The notes under the pieces are model-generated. The model saw only the letters and a program-made list of their open reading frames with translations. It made no database searches and was not told the origin of the DNA. Of a DNA stretch of 64,000 nucleotides, positions 8,921 through 17,367 are shown piece by piece. The DNA comes from Flavobacterium arcticum (GTDB taxonomy: Bacteria > Bacteroidota > Bacteroidia > Flavobacteriales > Flavobacteriaceae): the NCBI RefSeq assembly GCF_003344925.1, contig NZ_CP031188.1:1424501-1488500 (forward strand). Direction: 5' to 3'. Both the position numbers and the translations under genes were made by a program. Position 1 is the stretch's first letter; the number at the start of each line of letters is the position of its first letter.

Positions 8921-9673
8921 TTAATTGTCTTTCTTTACCATAGTAGCACTTGCTTGTGCTGTGGGCAGTATCATCAGGTCGGCTATATTTACATGATAAG
9001 GGCGTGTTACAACAAAGGTTATCACATCGGCAATATCTTCGGGTTGTAAAGGTTCATAGCCTTTATATACGGTATCGGCACGTTCGGTATCTCCTTTAAA
9101 ACGTACTTCGCTAAACTCGGTGGCAACCAAGCCTGGGTTGATAGCCCCAACACGAATACCATATTGGTTCAAGTCCATACGCATCCCTTGATTAATGGCA
9201 TCTACGGCGTGCTTGCTTGCACAATATACATTACCATTTGGGTACACCTCTTTTCCTGCTATAGAGCCTATATTAATAATGTGTCCGCTTTTGCGTTCTA
9301 TCATATTAGGTATAATAGCTTTCGACACATAGAGCAATCCTTTTACGTTGATGTCTATCATAGCATCCCAGTCGTCAGTATCGCCGTTTTGTATTGGGTC
9401 TAGCCCATGCGCGTTACCCGCATTGTTTACTAGTATATCTATATTTTTAAATTCTTTAGGAATAGAAGCTATAGCATTATCAACTGCTTTTTTGTCTCTT
9501 ACATCAAAAAGAAGAGTGTGTACAGCGGTTAAACTGCTTAACTCCCCTTGCAGTGCTGTAAGCCTATCATCACGACGACCACACAATATTAATCGGATAT
9601 TATTTTTTGCAAAATAACGAGCCGTTGCTCTACCAATACCACTCGTTGCTCCTGTTATTAATGCTGTTTTCAT
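8921..9673 (-). CDS. Short-chain dehydrogenase/reductase (YdfG-like)
   Basis: A 250-residue classical SDR oxidoreductase. The cofactor motif TGATSGIG is at 7-14, NNAG at 83-86, and the catalytic residues are S137, Y150 and K154 (YCASK). The basic CGRR after the second strand favours NADP(H). Overall similarity is to YdfG-type 3-hydroxy acid / L-allo-threonine dehydrogenases, but the substrate cannot be fixed from sequence. It is followed closely by the AlbA_2 gene; heptamer repeats lie upstream at 9707-9740. Confidence 0.92.
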   Translation of the reverse strand: MKTALITGATSGIGRATARYFAKNNIRLILCGRRDDRLTALQGELSSLTAVHTLLFDVRDKKAVDNAIASIPKEFKNIDILVNNAGNAHGLDPIQNGDTDDWDAMIDINVKGLLYVSKAIIPNMIERKSGHIINIGSIAGKEVYPNGNVYCASKHAVDAINQGMRMDLNQYGIRVGAINPGLVATEFSEVRFKGDTERADTVYKGYEPLQPEDIADVITFVVTRPYHVNIADLMILPTAQASATMVKKDN

Positions 9674-9706
9674 TGTTTTAGATTTTTTAGTTTTTAGAAA
9701 TCAATC

Positions 9707-9740
9707 GACTTTTAACTTTAAGACTTTAAAAACTTTATGG
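9707..9740. repeat. Heptamer-type repeat (GACTTT/AAAGTC family)
   Basis: Repeated GACTTTTAA / GACTTTAA units fill most of the 70-nt gap between the aldo-keto reductase stop and the SDR start. The same family occurs at 11822, 19889, 27419 and 58671. Confidence 0.65.
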
Positions 9741-9743
9741 CTA

Positions 9744-10613
9744 TTAAGGCACTTTATCCCCCATACTCTCTGTCCATATAGCAAACCAGTCTTCGAGTTC
9801 TAGAGTTAGTCGTGTAGCCTTCATTTGGTTTTTCAATCGGCTTGGGTTGGTCGATCCTGTAACGGGTACTATGCCCGAAGGATGTTGCATTATCCAAGCG
9901 AGTAGTAGTACATCTACAGTTACTTCATATTTTACCACAAGTGCCATAAGCAACTCCCTTAAGCGTTGCGTTTGCTTAGTTTCCTCTTTAAAAATATGCC
10001 CTAGAGGGCTCCACGCAAGTGGTTTAATGTTGTTAACCATCATATAATCTAGCGAACCATCGAGCATTGGCTCAAAGTGAGTAGCCGAAAATTCTATTTG
10101 GTTATACGATACCTCAGTACGGCTACTGATGAGGTCAGTCTGGCTATTAGTAAAGTTCGATACCCCGAAACTATTTATCTTACCATCAGCTTTCAGTTTT
10201 TCTATAGCTTCTGCAATTTCATCGGGATGCATCAACGGGCTTGGTCGGTGCAGTAGAAGCAAATCAAGATAATCTGTTTGCAGGTTTTTTAGTGACCCCT
10301 CTACCGATTTTATAATATACTCTTTCGAGTAATCATAATGCTTTACCTTGTTGTCGCGGTTACCTGTAACGTGTTGTATACCGCACTTAGATATCAGTTG
10401 TATTTGGTCGCGGTTAATACCACTTTCGGCAAAAGCTTTACCAAACTCGGCTTCGGTAGTATAACCACCATAAATATCGGCATGGTCAAAGGTAGTAATG
10501 CCATATTCTAGACAAGAGAACATAAGGGCGGTCATCTCGGTAGTACTCATTTTCTTACTCCAAACACCCCAGTTCATAGCGCCGGCAATAATAGGCGATA
10601 ATGTAATATCCAT
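9744..10613 (-). CDS. Aldo/keto reductase (YdhF-like)
   Basis: A 289-residue oxidoreductase of the AKR superfamily that reduces carbonyls with NADPH on a TIM barrel. The catalytic tetrad is visible in order: D and Y in FDHADIYGGY, K in LISKCG and H in LLLHRPS. The C-terminal PVTGSTNPSRL resembles the cofactor-binding end. I chose the ATG at 10613 (MDITLSP) because family proteins begin just before this beta strand. The extra 33 codons of the longer reading frame are unlike any AKR N-terminus. It is convergent to nothing and lies in a leftward group with the SDR gene. The substrate is unknown. Confidence 0.9.
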   Translation of the reverse strand: MDITLSPIIAGAMNWGVWSKKMSTTEMTALMFSCLEYGITTFDHADIYGGYTTEAEFGKAFAESGINRDQIQLISKCGIQHVTGNRDNKVKHYDYSKEYIIKSVEGSLKNLQTDYLDLLLLHRPSPLMHPDEIAEAIEKLKADGKINSFGVSNFTNSQTDLISSRTEVSYNQIEFSATHFEPMLDGSLDYMMVNNIKPLAWSPLGHIFKEETKQTQRLRELLMALVVKYEVTVDVLLLAWIMQHPSGIVPVTGSTNPSRLKNQMKATRLTLELEDWFAIWTESMGDKVP

Positions 10614-10815
10614 TAAAATGTTGTTTTTTAGGGTTTTTAGAGCGCAATATTGTATTGCGATGCTAAAATTAGCAAAAAATAACTGATGTATGGGGGTGGG
10701 GTGGGTTATCATTCTTTAACATTTAACAAGTCGTTAACAAGATTTTTATATTAAATTTTCATTTGCAGCGTTACTTTTACATTATTAACTTCACAGCACC
10801 AAAATAGATATACTT

Positions 10816-11820
10816 ATGGAAGAAAATACTGCTGCTTTAGACATTAGGGCAATTAATGAAAAAATAGAGCGGGAGAGTGCTTTTATAGACCTCCTTGTTA
10901 TGGAAATGAACAAGGTAATTGTAGGTCAAAAGTACATGATAGAACGCCTGCTTATAGGTTTACTTGGGCAAGGACATATACTACTAGAAGGTGTGCCAGG
11001 ACTGGCAAAAACCCTTGCTATTAACACGCTTTCGCAAGCCGTACACGGTAGTTTCAGCCGTATTCAATTTACACCCGATTTGCTTCCTGCCGATGTAGTA
11101 GGAACAATGATATATAACATGAAGCAAAATGAGTTCACCATAAAAAAGGGACCCATATTTGCCAACTTCGTGCTTGCCGATGAGATAAACCGTGCCCCTG
11201 CAAAAGTGCAGAGCGCCCTGTTAGAGGCAATGCAAGAAAAGCAGGTAACCATAGGCGAAGAAACCTTTAAGCTCCAAAAACCTTTCTTGGTAATGGCAAC
11301 CATGAACCCTGTAGAGCAGGAGGGAACCTACCCACTGCCAGAAGCACAGGTTGACCGTTTTATGCTAAAAGCTGTTATTGATTATCCAAAAATCGAAGAC
11401 GAACGCCTTGTAATGCGTAGTAACCTAAAAGGAGCTTTCGATAAAGTAAATCCAGTAGTGTCTATAGATCAGATACTAAGAGCACAAGAAGCAGTGCGCG
11501 AGGTATATATGGATGAGAAAATCGAAAAATATATCCTCGACCTCATCTTTGCAACCCGTTATCCAGAAAAATATAAGCTAGAAAGCCTAAAACCGCTTAT
11601 AAGTTTTGGGGCATCACCACGTGGTAGTATTAATCTTGCCATTGCAGCAAAATGTTATGCATTTATCAAGCGTAGAGGCTATGTAATACCAGAAGATGTA
11701 AGAGCCGTAGTACACGATGTATTGCGCCACAGAATAGGTATTACCTATGAAGCTGAAGCCGAAAACATAACATCTATAGATATCATAAACAAAATAGTGA
11801 ACGAGGTAGAAGTGCCTTAA
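10816..11820 (+). CDS. MoxR family AAA+ ATPase, first gene of the Bat operon
   Basis: A 334-residue MoxR-type AAA+ ATPase, thought to act as a chaperone that remodels or activates von Willebrand A partners. Walker A is GVPGLAKT (59-66), Walker B is VLADE (D122, E123), and sensor/arginine-finger regions follow (ATMNPVEQEG, EAQVDRF). It is soluble with no signal peptide. It heads a rightward cluster of eight genes ending at 19884, the flavobacterial arrangement of the aerotolerance (Bat) locus. The 200-nt upstream region separates it from the divergent aldo-keto reductase and holds its promoter, although no clean TAnnTTTG box was found. Confidence 0.94.
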   Translation: MEENTAALDIRAINEKIERESAFIDLLVMEMNKVIVGQKYMIERLLIGLLGQGHILLEGVPGLAKTLAINTLSQAVHGSFSRIQFTPDLLPADVVGTMIYNMKQNEFTIKKGPIFANFVLADEINRAPAKVQSALLEAMQEKQVTIGEETFKLQKPFLVMATMNPVEQEGTYPLPEAQVDRFMLKAVIDYPKIEDERLVMRSNLKGAFDKVNPVVSIDQILRAQEAVREVYMDEKIEKYILDLIFATRYPEKYKLESLKPLISFGASPRGSINLAIAAKCYAFIKRRGYVIPEDVRAVVHDVLRHRIGITYEAEAENITSIDIINKIVNEVEVP

Positions 11821-11821
11821 T

Positions 11822-11908
11822 TTGTCCGAAAAGTCGAATGTCATAAAGTCAAAAGCTACTAGCAAACCGACTTTACGACTTTAAATACTTTAGACTTTAA
11901 GACTAAAA
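11822..11908. repeat. Heptamer repeat block forming an inverted structure
   Basis: The 90-nt gap between moxR and the DUF58 gene has AAAGTCG-AATGTCA-TAAAGTC units in 7-nt register on the left and several GACTTTA units on the right. The RNA could fold into a long hairpin inside the operon transcript. Confidence 0.7.
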
Positions 11909-11910
11909 TT

Positions 11911-12774
11911 ATGGATACAAAAGAGATACTAAAAAAAGTTCGTAAAATAGAGATTAAAACCCGAAGGCTGAGCGATCACATCTTCTCGGGCGAATACCAC
12001 ACATCCTTTAAGGGGCGTGGTATGACCTTTAGCGAGGTACGCCAGTACCAGTTTGGCGACGACGTTCGGGCTATCGACTGGAATGTTACGGCACGTTATA
12101 ACGAACCTCATATAAAAGTTTTTGAAGAAGAGCGCGAGCTTACTATGATGCTCATGGTAGATGTGAGTGGCTCTGAGAGTTTTGGTACACAAAACAGCTT
12201 TAAAGAAGATATCGTTACCGAGATAGCTGCCACAATGGCTTTTTCGGCAACGCAAAATAATGATAAAATAGGGCTGATACTTTTCTCTGACCAAATAGAG
12301 CTGTACATACCACCAAAAAAAGGAAAATCGCACGTGTTGCGCATCATTCGCGAGCTTATAGAGTTTACGCCTAAAAGCAAAAAAACGGATGTAGCACAAG
12401 CATTGAAATTTCTTTCGAGTGTGCAAAAAAAGAAAGCTATTGTTTTCTTGATTTCCGATTTTATAGCAGGAGATTATGAACATACACTAAAAATAACAGC
12501 CAAGCGTCATGACATTACAGGCGTGCGTGTATATGATAGTCGTGAAGAAGAAATGCCAAATTTGGGCGTTGTAAATATGGCAGATGCCGAAACAGGCGAA
12601 ACTATACTTGTAAATACAGGCTCAAAGGCGGTGCGAATGCAGTATGCAAAATACTACCGCGAAAAAGTACAGTATTTTAAAGAAACCTTTAGCCGTTGTG
12701 GTGCAGGTACAGTAAGCACGCGGGTAGATGAGTCGTATGTAACCAAGTTGCTAGGCTATTTTAAAGCAAGATAA
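11911..12774 (+). CDS. DUF58 / vWA-like protein of the Bat operon
   Basis: A 287-residue DUF58-family protein with a von Willebrand A-like fold. The family signature RQYQFGDDVRAIDWN is at 44-58, and a MIDAS-type DVSGS is at 84-88 for a divalent metal. There is no signal peptide or transmembrane segment, so it is probably cytoplasmic and a direct partner of the MoxR ATPase. The position right after moxR is the usual MoxR-DUF58 pairing. A block of heptamer repeats separates the two genes. The molecular role is inferred from the family (envelope stress or aerotolerance) and is not proven. Confidence 0.92.
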   Translation: MDTKEILKKVRKIEIKTRRLSDHIFSGEYHTSFKGRGMTFSEVRQYQFGDDVRAIDWNVTARYNEPHIKVFEEERELTMMLMVDVSGSESFGTQNSFKEDIVTEIAATMAFSATQNNDKIGLILFSDQIELYIPPKKGKSHVLRIIRELIEFTPKSKKTDVAQALKFLSSVQKKKAIVFLISDFIAGDYEHTLKITAKRHDITGVRVYDSREEEMPNLGVVNMADAETGETILVNTGSKAVRMQYAKYYREKVQYFKETFSRCGAGTVSTRVDESYVTKLLGYFKAR

Positions 12775-12794
12775 AATTGAGGTACTGAATAACT

Positions 12795-14429
12795 ATGAAA
12801 CAAATGAACATAAAACTGTATACCTTTCTTTTACTACTGGTTGTTACCACAGCGTTTGCACAGCAACCCAAGGTAACAACGAGTATAGACTCTACTAAAA
12901 TAAAGATAGGCTCGCAGTTTAACCTTACCCTAAAAACTACGGTAGATACTACAGCGCGCGTAAGCTTTCCCGAAGGTAAAAACTTTGGGCAGCTTGAGGT
13001 ACTAGAATCTTACCCCATAGATACGCTTCGAAAAGATGCGATGTATGAGTTGGTGAAAAAATACGGACTTACACAGTTCGACTCTGGTCGCTATGTAATT
13101 CCGCGACTACCTGTTGTTATCAACGACAAGACAATAAATACCGATTCGTTACTTATAGAAGTCAACCCAGTAGTGGTCGATACCCTAAAGCAAAAAATGT
13201 ACGACATTAAAGATGTGGCTACAGCCGAAAATAAAAGCTTGCTTTGGCTTTGGATATTGATAGGCATTATCGTTGCAGCGGGTATTGCTTTTGGCGCTTG
13301 GTGGTTTATCAAGAAACGTAAAAATGCAAACAAAAAGCCAAAAGAAGAAGAGGTAATATACACATCGCCTATAGAAAAAGCTACTATACAGCTAAAGGTG
13401 TTAGAAGATAAATCATTACTCTCTAAAGGCGAAGTAAAAGGCTATTATAGCGAACTTACCGATATTGCCCGTACTTATATAGAAGAGGCAATACACATAC
13501 CTGCTATGGAAAGCACTACAGGCGAACTGATAGAAGCCATGCGTAATGCCGTACGTCGTAAGAACATGAAGCTAAGTCAGGAAACCTTTGAGCAACTCGA
13601 AAAAGTATTGCGCAATGCCGATTTAGTAAAGTTTGCCAAAGTGCGCCCTGTAGAACACGAAATTGCCGAAGATCGTAGCCGAATAGAGAAAACCATAGTA
13701 GTTATAGACCGCAGTATTCCTATAGAAAAGGAAGAGGACGAAGAGCATACACTAGCATGGCTAGAGACACAGCGCAAAAAAGAAAAGCAAAAACGCAAAA
13801 ACCGTAATATAGTTATTGGTATTGTTTCGGGAGTAGTAGTGCTAGGTGCTACATTCTTCTTTTTGGGCAGGAACATTATGCGCGAATATGTAACGGGTAC
13901 CCCTACTAAAGAATTGCTAGATGGCGAATGGGTAAAAAGCGCCTATGGTAACCCGCCCATAATTATAGAAACACCTAAAGTGCTAAAAAGGCAAGACCCA
14001 GAAGAAATACTGCCTAAAGGCGCTATGGCAATGTTTAAGGAAATGCAAATATTTACCTACGGTGCTATGGCAGACGATTTTTATGTAACCATAAATACGT
14101 TGCGCTATAAACAACAGACAGAAATAGACCTTAATACTACAGTAGATGGTACTATGAAAATGCTAGAAACACAAGGAGCAAAAGACATACTAGTAAAAAC
14201 AGAAGAGTTTAGTACAGAGGGCGGTATGCAAGGTTTGCGTGCCTATGGTAATATGTCGTTCCCAAATCCTGTTACTAAACAAACAGCAAGAATGTATTAT
14301 GAAATGATATTCTTTAAACAAAATAACGGCTTGCAACAAGTAACAATAATGTATCGCGAAGGCGACGAGTATGCTCCGCAATTATTAGACAGAGTTAAAA
14401 ATTCTATTGAACTAACTAAGCTAAATTAA
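12795..14429 (+). CDS. Membrane BatD-like protein of the Bat operon
   Basis: A 544-residue membrane protein. The signal peptide covers 1-22 (cut after AFA). A beta-rich BatD-like periplasmic domain follows (about 25-145), then a transmembrane helix near 151-172 and a lysine-rich cytoplasmic linker. A helical region (about 190-310) carries YSELTDIARTYIEEA, and a second transmembrane helix is near 335-352. The C-terminal ~190 residues form an alpha/beta domain. The first half resembles the BatD protein at 17368, so this may be a diverged paralogue with an extra C-terminal domain. It lies 20 nt after the DUF58 gene and 1 nt before batA. The role is inferred: anchoring the complex in the inner membrane. 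Confidence 0.8.
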   Translation: MKQMNIKLYTFLLLLVVTTAFAQQPKVTTSIDSTKIKIGSQFNLTLKTTVDTTARVSFPEGKNFGQLEVLESYPIDTLRKDAMYELVKKYGLTQFDSGRYVIPRLPVVINDKTINTDSLLIEVNPVVVDTLKQKMYDIKDVATAENKSLLWLWILIGIIVAAGIAFGAWWFIKKRKNANKKPKEEEVIYTSPIEKATIQLKVLEDKSLLSKGEVKGYYSELTDIARTYIEEAIHIPAMESTTGELIEAMRNAVRRKNMKLSQETFEQLEKVLRNADLVKFAKVRPVEHEIAEDRSRIEKTIVVIDRSIPIEKEEDEEHTLAWLETQRKKEKQKRKNRNIVIGIVSGVVVLGATFFFLGRNIMREYVTGTPTKELLDGEWVKSAYGNPPIIIETPKVLKRQDPEEILPKGAMAMFKEMQIFTYGAMADDFYVTINTLRYKQQTEIDLNTTVDGTMKMLETQGAKDILVKTEEFSTEGGMQGLRAYGNMSFPNPVTKQTARMYYEMIFFKQNNGLQQVTIMYREGDEYAPQLLDRVKNSIELTKLN

Positions 14430-14430
14430 A

Positions 14431-15435
14431 ATGGGAGACGTTACTTTTTTACATCCAAGTTTCTTTTGGCTATTCCTACTGTTGCCATTGGCAATAGGCT
14501 GGTACATCTGGAAACGGAAACAACAATCGGCAACACTTACCATAAGTACATTGCAAGGCTTTAAAGCCACACCATCACTATTAGCAAAGCTAAAACCGAT
14601 GCTTTTTGCATTGCGATTATTGGCATTAAGTGCCATGATAGTAGCATTAGCAAGACCACGCAGTGTAGATGTAAGCAGCAAAACCAAAACCACACGCGGT
14701 ATAGACATTGTTATGGCAATGGACGTATCTGGAAGTATGCTGGCAAAAGATTTAAAACCAAACCGACTAGATGCCCTTAAAGAAGTTGCCGAAACCTTTG
14801 TAGATAACCGCCCTAACGATAGGATAGGGCTTGTAGTGTATGCTGGCGAAAGCTATACTAAAACGCCTGTTACCAGCGATAAACAATTGGTAAAACAAGC
14901 AATACAATCGGTAGAGTATGACGATACTGTACTGCAAGATGGTACAGGTATAGGTGTAGGGCTTGCCACCGCCATAAATAGACTAAAAGAAAGCAAGGCA
15001 AAAAGCCGTATTATTATACTACTTACCGATGGAGTTAACAATGCAGGATTTATAGACCCACGCATGGCTGCCGATATTGCCAAAGAATATGGTATAAAAG
15101 TATACACCATAGGTATAGGTACTAACGGTAACGCGCAGTTCCCGTATGCTAAGACTGCCGATGGTCGTTTTTTATACAGAATGATGAAAGTAGAAATAGA
15201 CGAAGGCTTGATGAAAGAAATTGCCAAGAAGACCGACGGGCAGTATTTCCGTGCTACGAGCAACAGCAAGCTAAAGGCTATTTATGACGAAATAAACAAG
15301 CTCGAAACTACCGAAGTAAACGAGATGAAATTTTATAATTATGACGAGAAGTATCGCCCTTGGGTGCTATTAGCCCTAGGTCTATTACTCGTTGAGGTGT
15401 TATTGAGGAAAACCATTTACAGAAGCTTTATTTAA
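14431..15435 (+). CDS. batA: BatA, membrane von Willebrand A protein
   Basis: A 334-residue aerotolerance protein. Transmembrane helices lie at about 11-27 and 56-74, a vWA domain with MIDAS motif DVSGS at 98-102 follows (with later T and D positions), and a C-terminal transmembrane helix (about 311-327) closes the molecule. The vWA domain is on the side set by the two N-terminal helices, presumably periplasmic. In Bacteroides fragilis the bat genes contribute to aerotolerance. The ATG is 1 nt after the preceding stop, which indicates tight coupling. Confidence 0.93.
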   Translation: MGDVTFLHPSFFWLFLLLPLAIGWYIWKRKQQSATLTISTLQGFKATPSLLAKLKPMLFALRLLALSAMIVALARPRSVDVSSKTKTTRGIDIVMAMDVSGSMLAKDLKPNRLDALKEVAETFVDNRPNDRIGLVVYAGESYTKTPVTSDKQLVKQAIQSVEYDDTVLQDGTGIGVGLATAINRLKESKAKSRIIILLTDGVNNAGFIDPRMAADIAKEYGIKVYTIGIGTNGNAQFPYAKTADGRFLYRMMKVEIDEGLMKEIAKKTDGQYFRATSNSKLKAIYDEINKLETTEVNEMKFYNYDEKYRPWVLLALGLLLVEVLLRKTIYRSFI

Positions 15436-15437
15436 TT

Positions 15438-16472
15438 ATGTACGAATTAGACGAATCAAAATACCTGTATTTATTTGCTGTCATTCCGGTGTTGGTACTG
15501 CTGTTTTTGGTAAACCTGTACTGGCAACGCAAAAAACAGCGCGAGTTTGGTAACCCCGAGTTGGTAAAAAAACTAGCGCCAGAGCGTTCGGTATTTAAAC
15601 CTACATTAAAGCTGATAGTCTTACTTTTAGGATTATCGGGCATAATTATTGCGCTGGTAAACCCAAAAATAGGCACAAAAACCGAAACGGTAAAACGCGA
15701 AGGAATCGACATTGTTTTTGCTATAGACGTTTCTAAAAGTATGCTTGCCGAAGATGTTGCTCCAAACCGACTAGAAAAAGCGAAGCAAATAGTATCGCAA
15801 ACTATAAACCAGCTAGGTAACGACAGGATAGGTATTATAGGCTATGCTGGTAGTGCTTACCCCGTGCTGCCCATAACGTCAGATTATAGTGTGGCAAAAA
15901 TGTTCTTGCAAAGCATGAATACTGATATGGTATCGTCACAAGGAACAGCAATAAGCGATGCATTAAAATTGGCAGGTACTTTTTTTGACGATCCACAAAC
16001 CAGCAAGTTGGTAATACTAATTTCAGACGGTGAAGACCATGGCGAAGGCAGTGCCGAAGCCGCCAAAGCTGCTGAAGAAGCAGGAATTAAAATAATAACC
16101 GTAGGTGTAGGAACAGAGAAAGGAGGACCTATACCATTAAAACGAAATGGTATAACCCAGAGCTTTAAGCGCGATAACGCTGGCGAAGTAGTGGTTACAA
16201 AAATGTATTCTGACCAACTTAAAGCCATAGCTGATGTAACCAAAGGAGGGTATATATATGGTAGCAGTACCAGAGAAGTGTCTGACTACGTGAAGAAAGC
16301 ACTAGAGAACATCGAGAAAACCGAATTTGAATCGAAAGAAGTTTCGCTATACGAATCACAATTCCAGTGGTTTTTAGGCGCGGCTTTTGTATTGTTGTTT
16401 ATAGAGCTATTTTTGCTAGAGCGCAAAACAGCTTGGATTAGAAAATTAAACCTGTTTAACGAAAAAGAATAA
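15438..16472 (+). CDS. batB: BatB, membrane von Willebrand A protein
   Basis: A 344-residue protein similar in layout to BatA: N-terminal transmembrane helices (about 10-27 and 57-74), a vWA domain with DVSKS at 97-101 as MIDAS, and a C-terminal helix (about 309-327). The second MIDAS serine is kept while the usual G is K. It starts 2 nt after batA and its stop overlaps the batC start by one base (TAATG), so translation is probably coupled. It is expected to form the vWA heterodimer with BatA. Confidence 0.93.
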   Translation: MYELDESKYLYLFAVIPVLVLLFLVNLYWQRKKQREFGNPELVKKLAPERSVFKPTLKLIVLLLGLSGIIIALVNPKIGTKTETVKREGIDIVFAIDVSKSMLAEDVAPNRLEKAKQIVSQTINQLGNDRIGIIGYAGSAYPVLPITSDYSVAKMFLQSMNTDMVSSQGTAISDALKLAGTFFDDPQTSKLVILISDGEDHGEGSAEAAKAAEEAGIKIITVGVGTEKGGPIPLKRNGITQSFKRDNAGEVVVTKMYSDQLKAIADVTKGGYIYGSSTREVSDYVKKALENIEKTEFESKEVSLYESQFQWFLGAAFVLLFIELFLLERKTAWIRKLNLFNEKE

Positions 16473-17299
16473 TGAAAGTAAGACTTACCTATATACTGCT
16501 GTTTTGTACAGTATTCGTTTTTTCGCAGGAAAAAGAACAAAGCAAAGACAAGTATTTGCCAAAAGGCAATGAAGCCTTTGCAGAGAAAGATTACACCTCT
16601 GCGGAAGCTGATTACAGGATATCACAGTCAAAAACTCCTGCAAATGCCAATGCAGCCTACAATTTGGGTAATGCTATTTACAGGCAAGGGCAGTCGGGCG
16701 AGTCGATGTATGCTTATTTAAAAGCGATAGAAAACGCACAAGATAAAACGCAAAAACATAAAGCATACCATAATCTTGGTAATGCTTTAATGAAAGAGAA
16801 AGATTATCAAAATGCGGTACAAGCCTATAAAAATGCATTGCGCAATAATCCGCAAGATGATGAAACACGATATAACTTTGCTTTAGCAAAAGAAATGCTA
16901 AAAAATAACCCACCGCCAGAGCCACCTAAAGACGATAAGGATAAAAAAGACGACAAAGACAAGGATAAAGATAAGGACGACAAGAACCAAAAGCCTAACG
17001 ATAAAGATAATAAAGACAAGGGCGATAAAGACGACAAGAAGGATAAAGGCGACAAGGGCGACGATAAAAAGGATAAAAATAATAAAGATAAAGGCGACCA
17101 AAAAGATAAGGGAGAGGGCAAAGACAAGGAAGAAAAAGGTGGCGAAGGCGATGAGCAGGAGCAAGATGCACCAAACCCCGACAAGCAGCGTATGAGAAAC
17201 CTGCTAGATGCCATGAATAATGAAGAGAAGAAAATTCAGGATAAAATAAACGCCAAAAAGGTAAAAGTACAACCGAAACAACAGGGAAAAGACTGGTAA
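16472..17299 (+). CDS. batC: BatC, TPR protein with Lys/Asp low-complexity tail
   Basis: A 275-residue secreted or periplasmic TPR protein. The signal peptide covers 1-18 (cut near VFSQ). Three TPR units lie at about 28-135, including ANAAYNLGNAIYRQG and KAYHNLGNALMKE. From about 147 to 235 the sequence is almost only K, D, G and N in short repeats, then a conserved C-terminal helix with RMRNLLDAMNNEEKK. The low-complexity part is charged and unstructured, and may vary between strains by slippage. The TPR region probably binds the BatA/BatB vWA domains. Confidence 0.9.
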   Translation: MKVRLTYILLFCTVFVFSQEKEQSKDKYLPKGNEAFAEKDYTSAEADYRISQSKTPANANAAYNLGNAIYRQGQSGESMYAYLKAIENAQDKTQKHKAYHNLGNALMKEKDYQNAVQAYKNALRNNPQDDETRYNFALAKEMLKNNPPPEPPKDDKDKKDDKDKDKDKDDKNQKPNDKDNKDKGDKDDKKDKGDKGDDKKDKNNKDKGDQKDKGEGKDKEEKGGEGDEQEQDAPNPDKQRMRNLLDAMNNEEKKIQDKINAKKVKVQPKQQGKDW

Positions 17300-17367
17300 C
17301 AGTTGTACTGCGATTGCGACTAATTTGAAAAATTAAGGATTATTCAGATTAAGGATTTGATAAAACA

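Noticed and set aside
10614..10712. Longer start for the aldo/keto reductase
   Set aside because: The extra 33 residues do not resemble any AKR N-terminus; the ATG at 10613 directly precedes the first barrel strand.
11929..12483. A 184-codon minus-strand frame inside the DUF58 gene
   Set aside because: The plus-strand gene has a MIDAS motif and operon context; the minus frame is a shadow.
16825..17214. Serine/leucine-rich reading frames on the minus strand opposite batC
   Set aside because: They are the complement of the K/D-rich repeat region of batC and have no independent coding signal.
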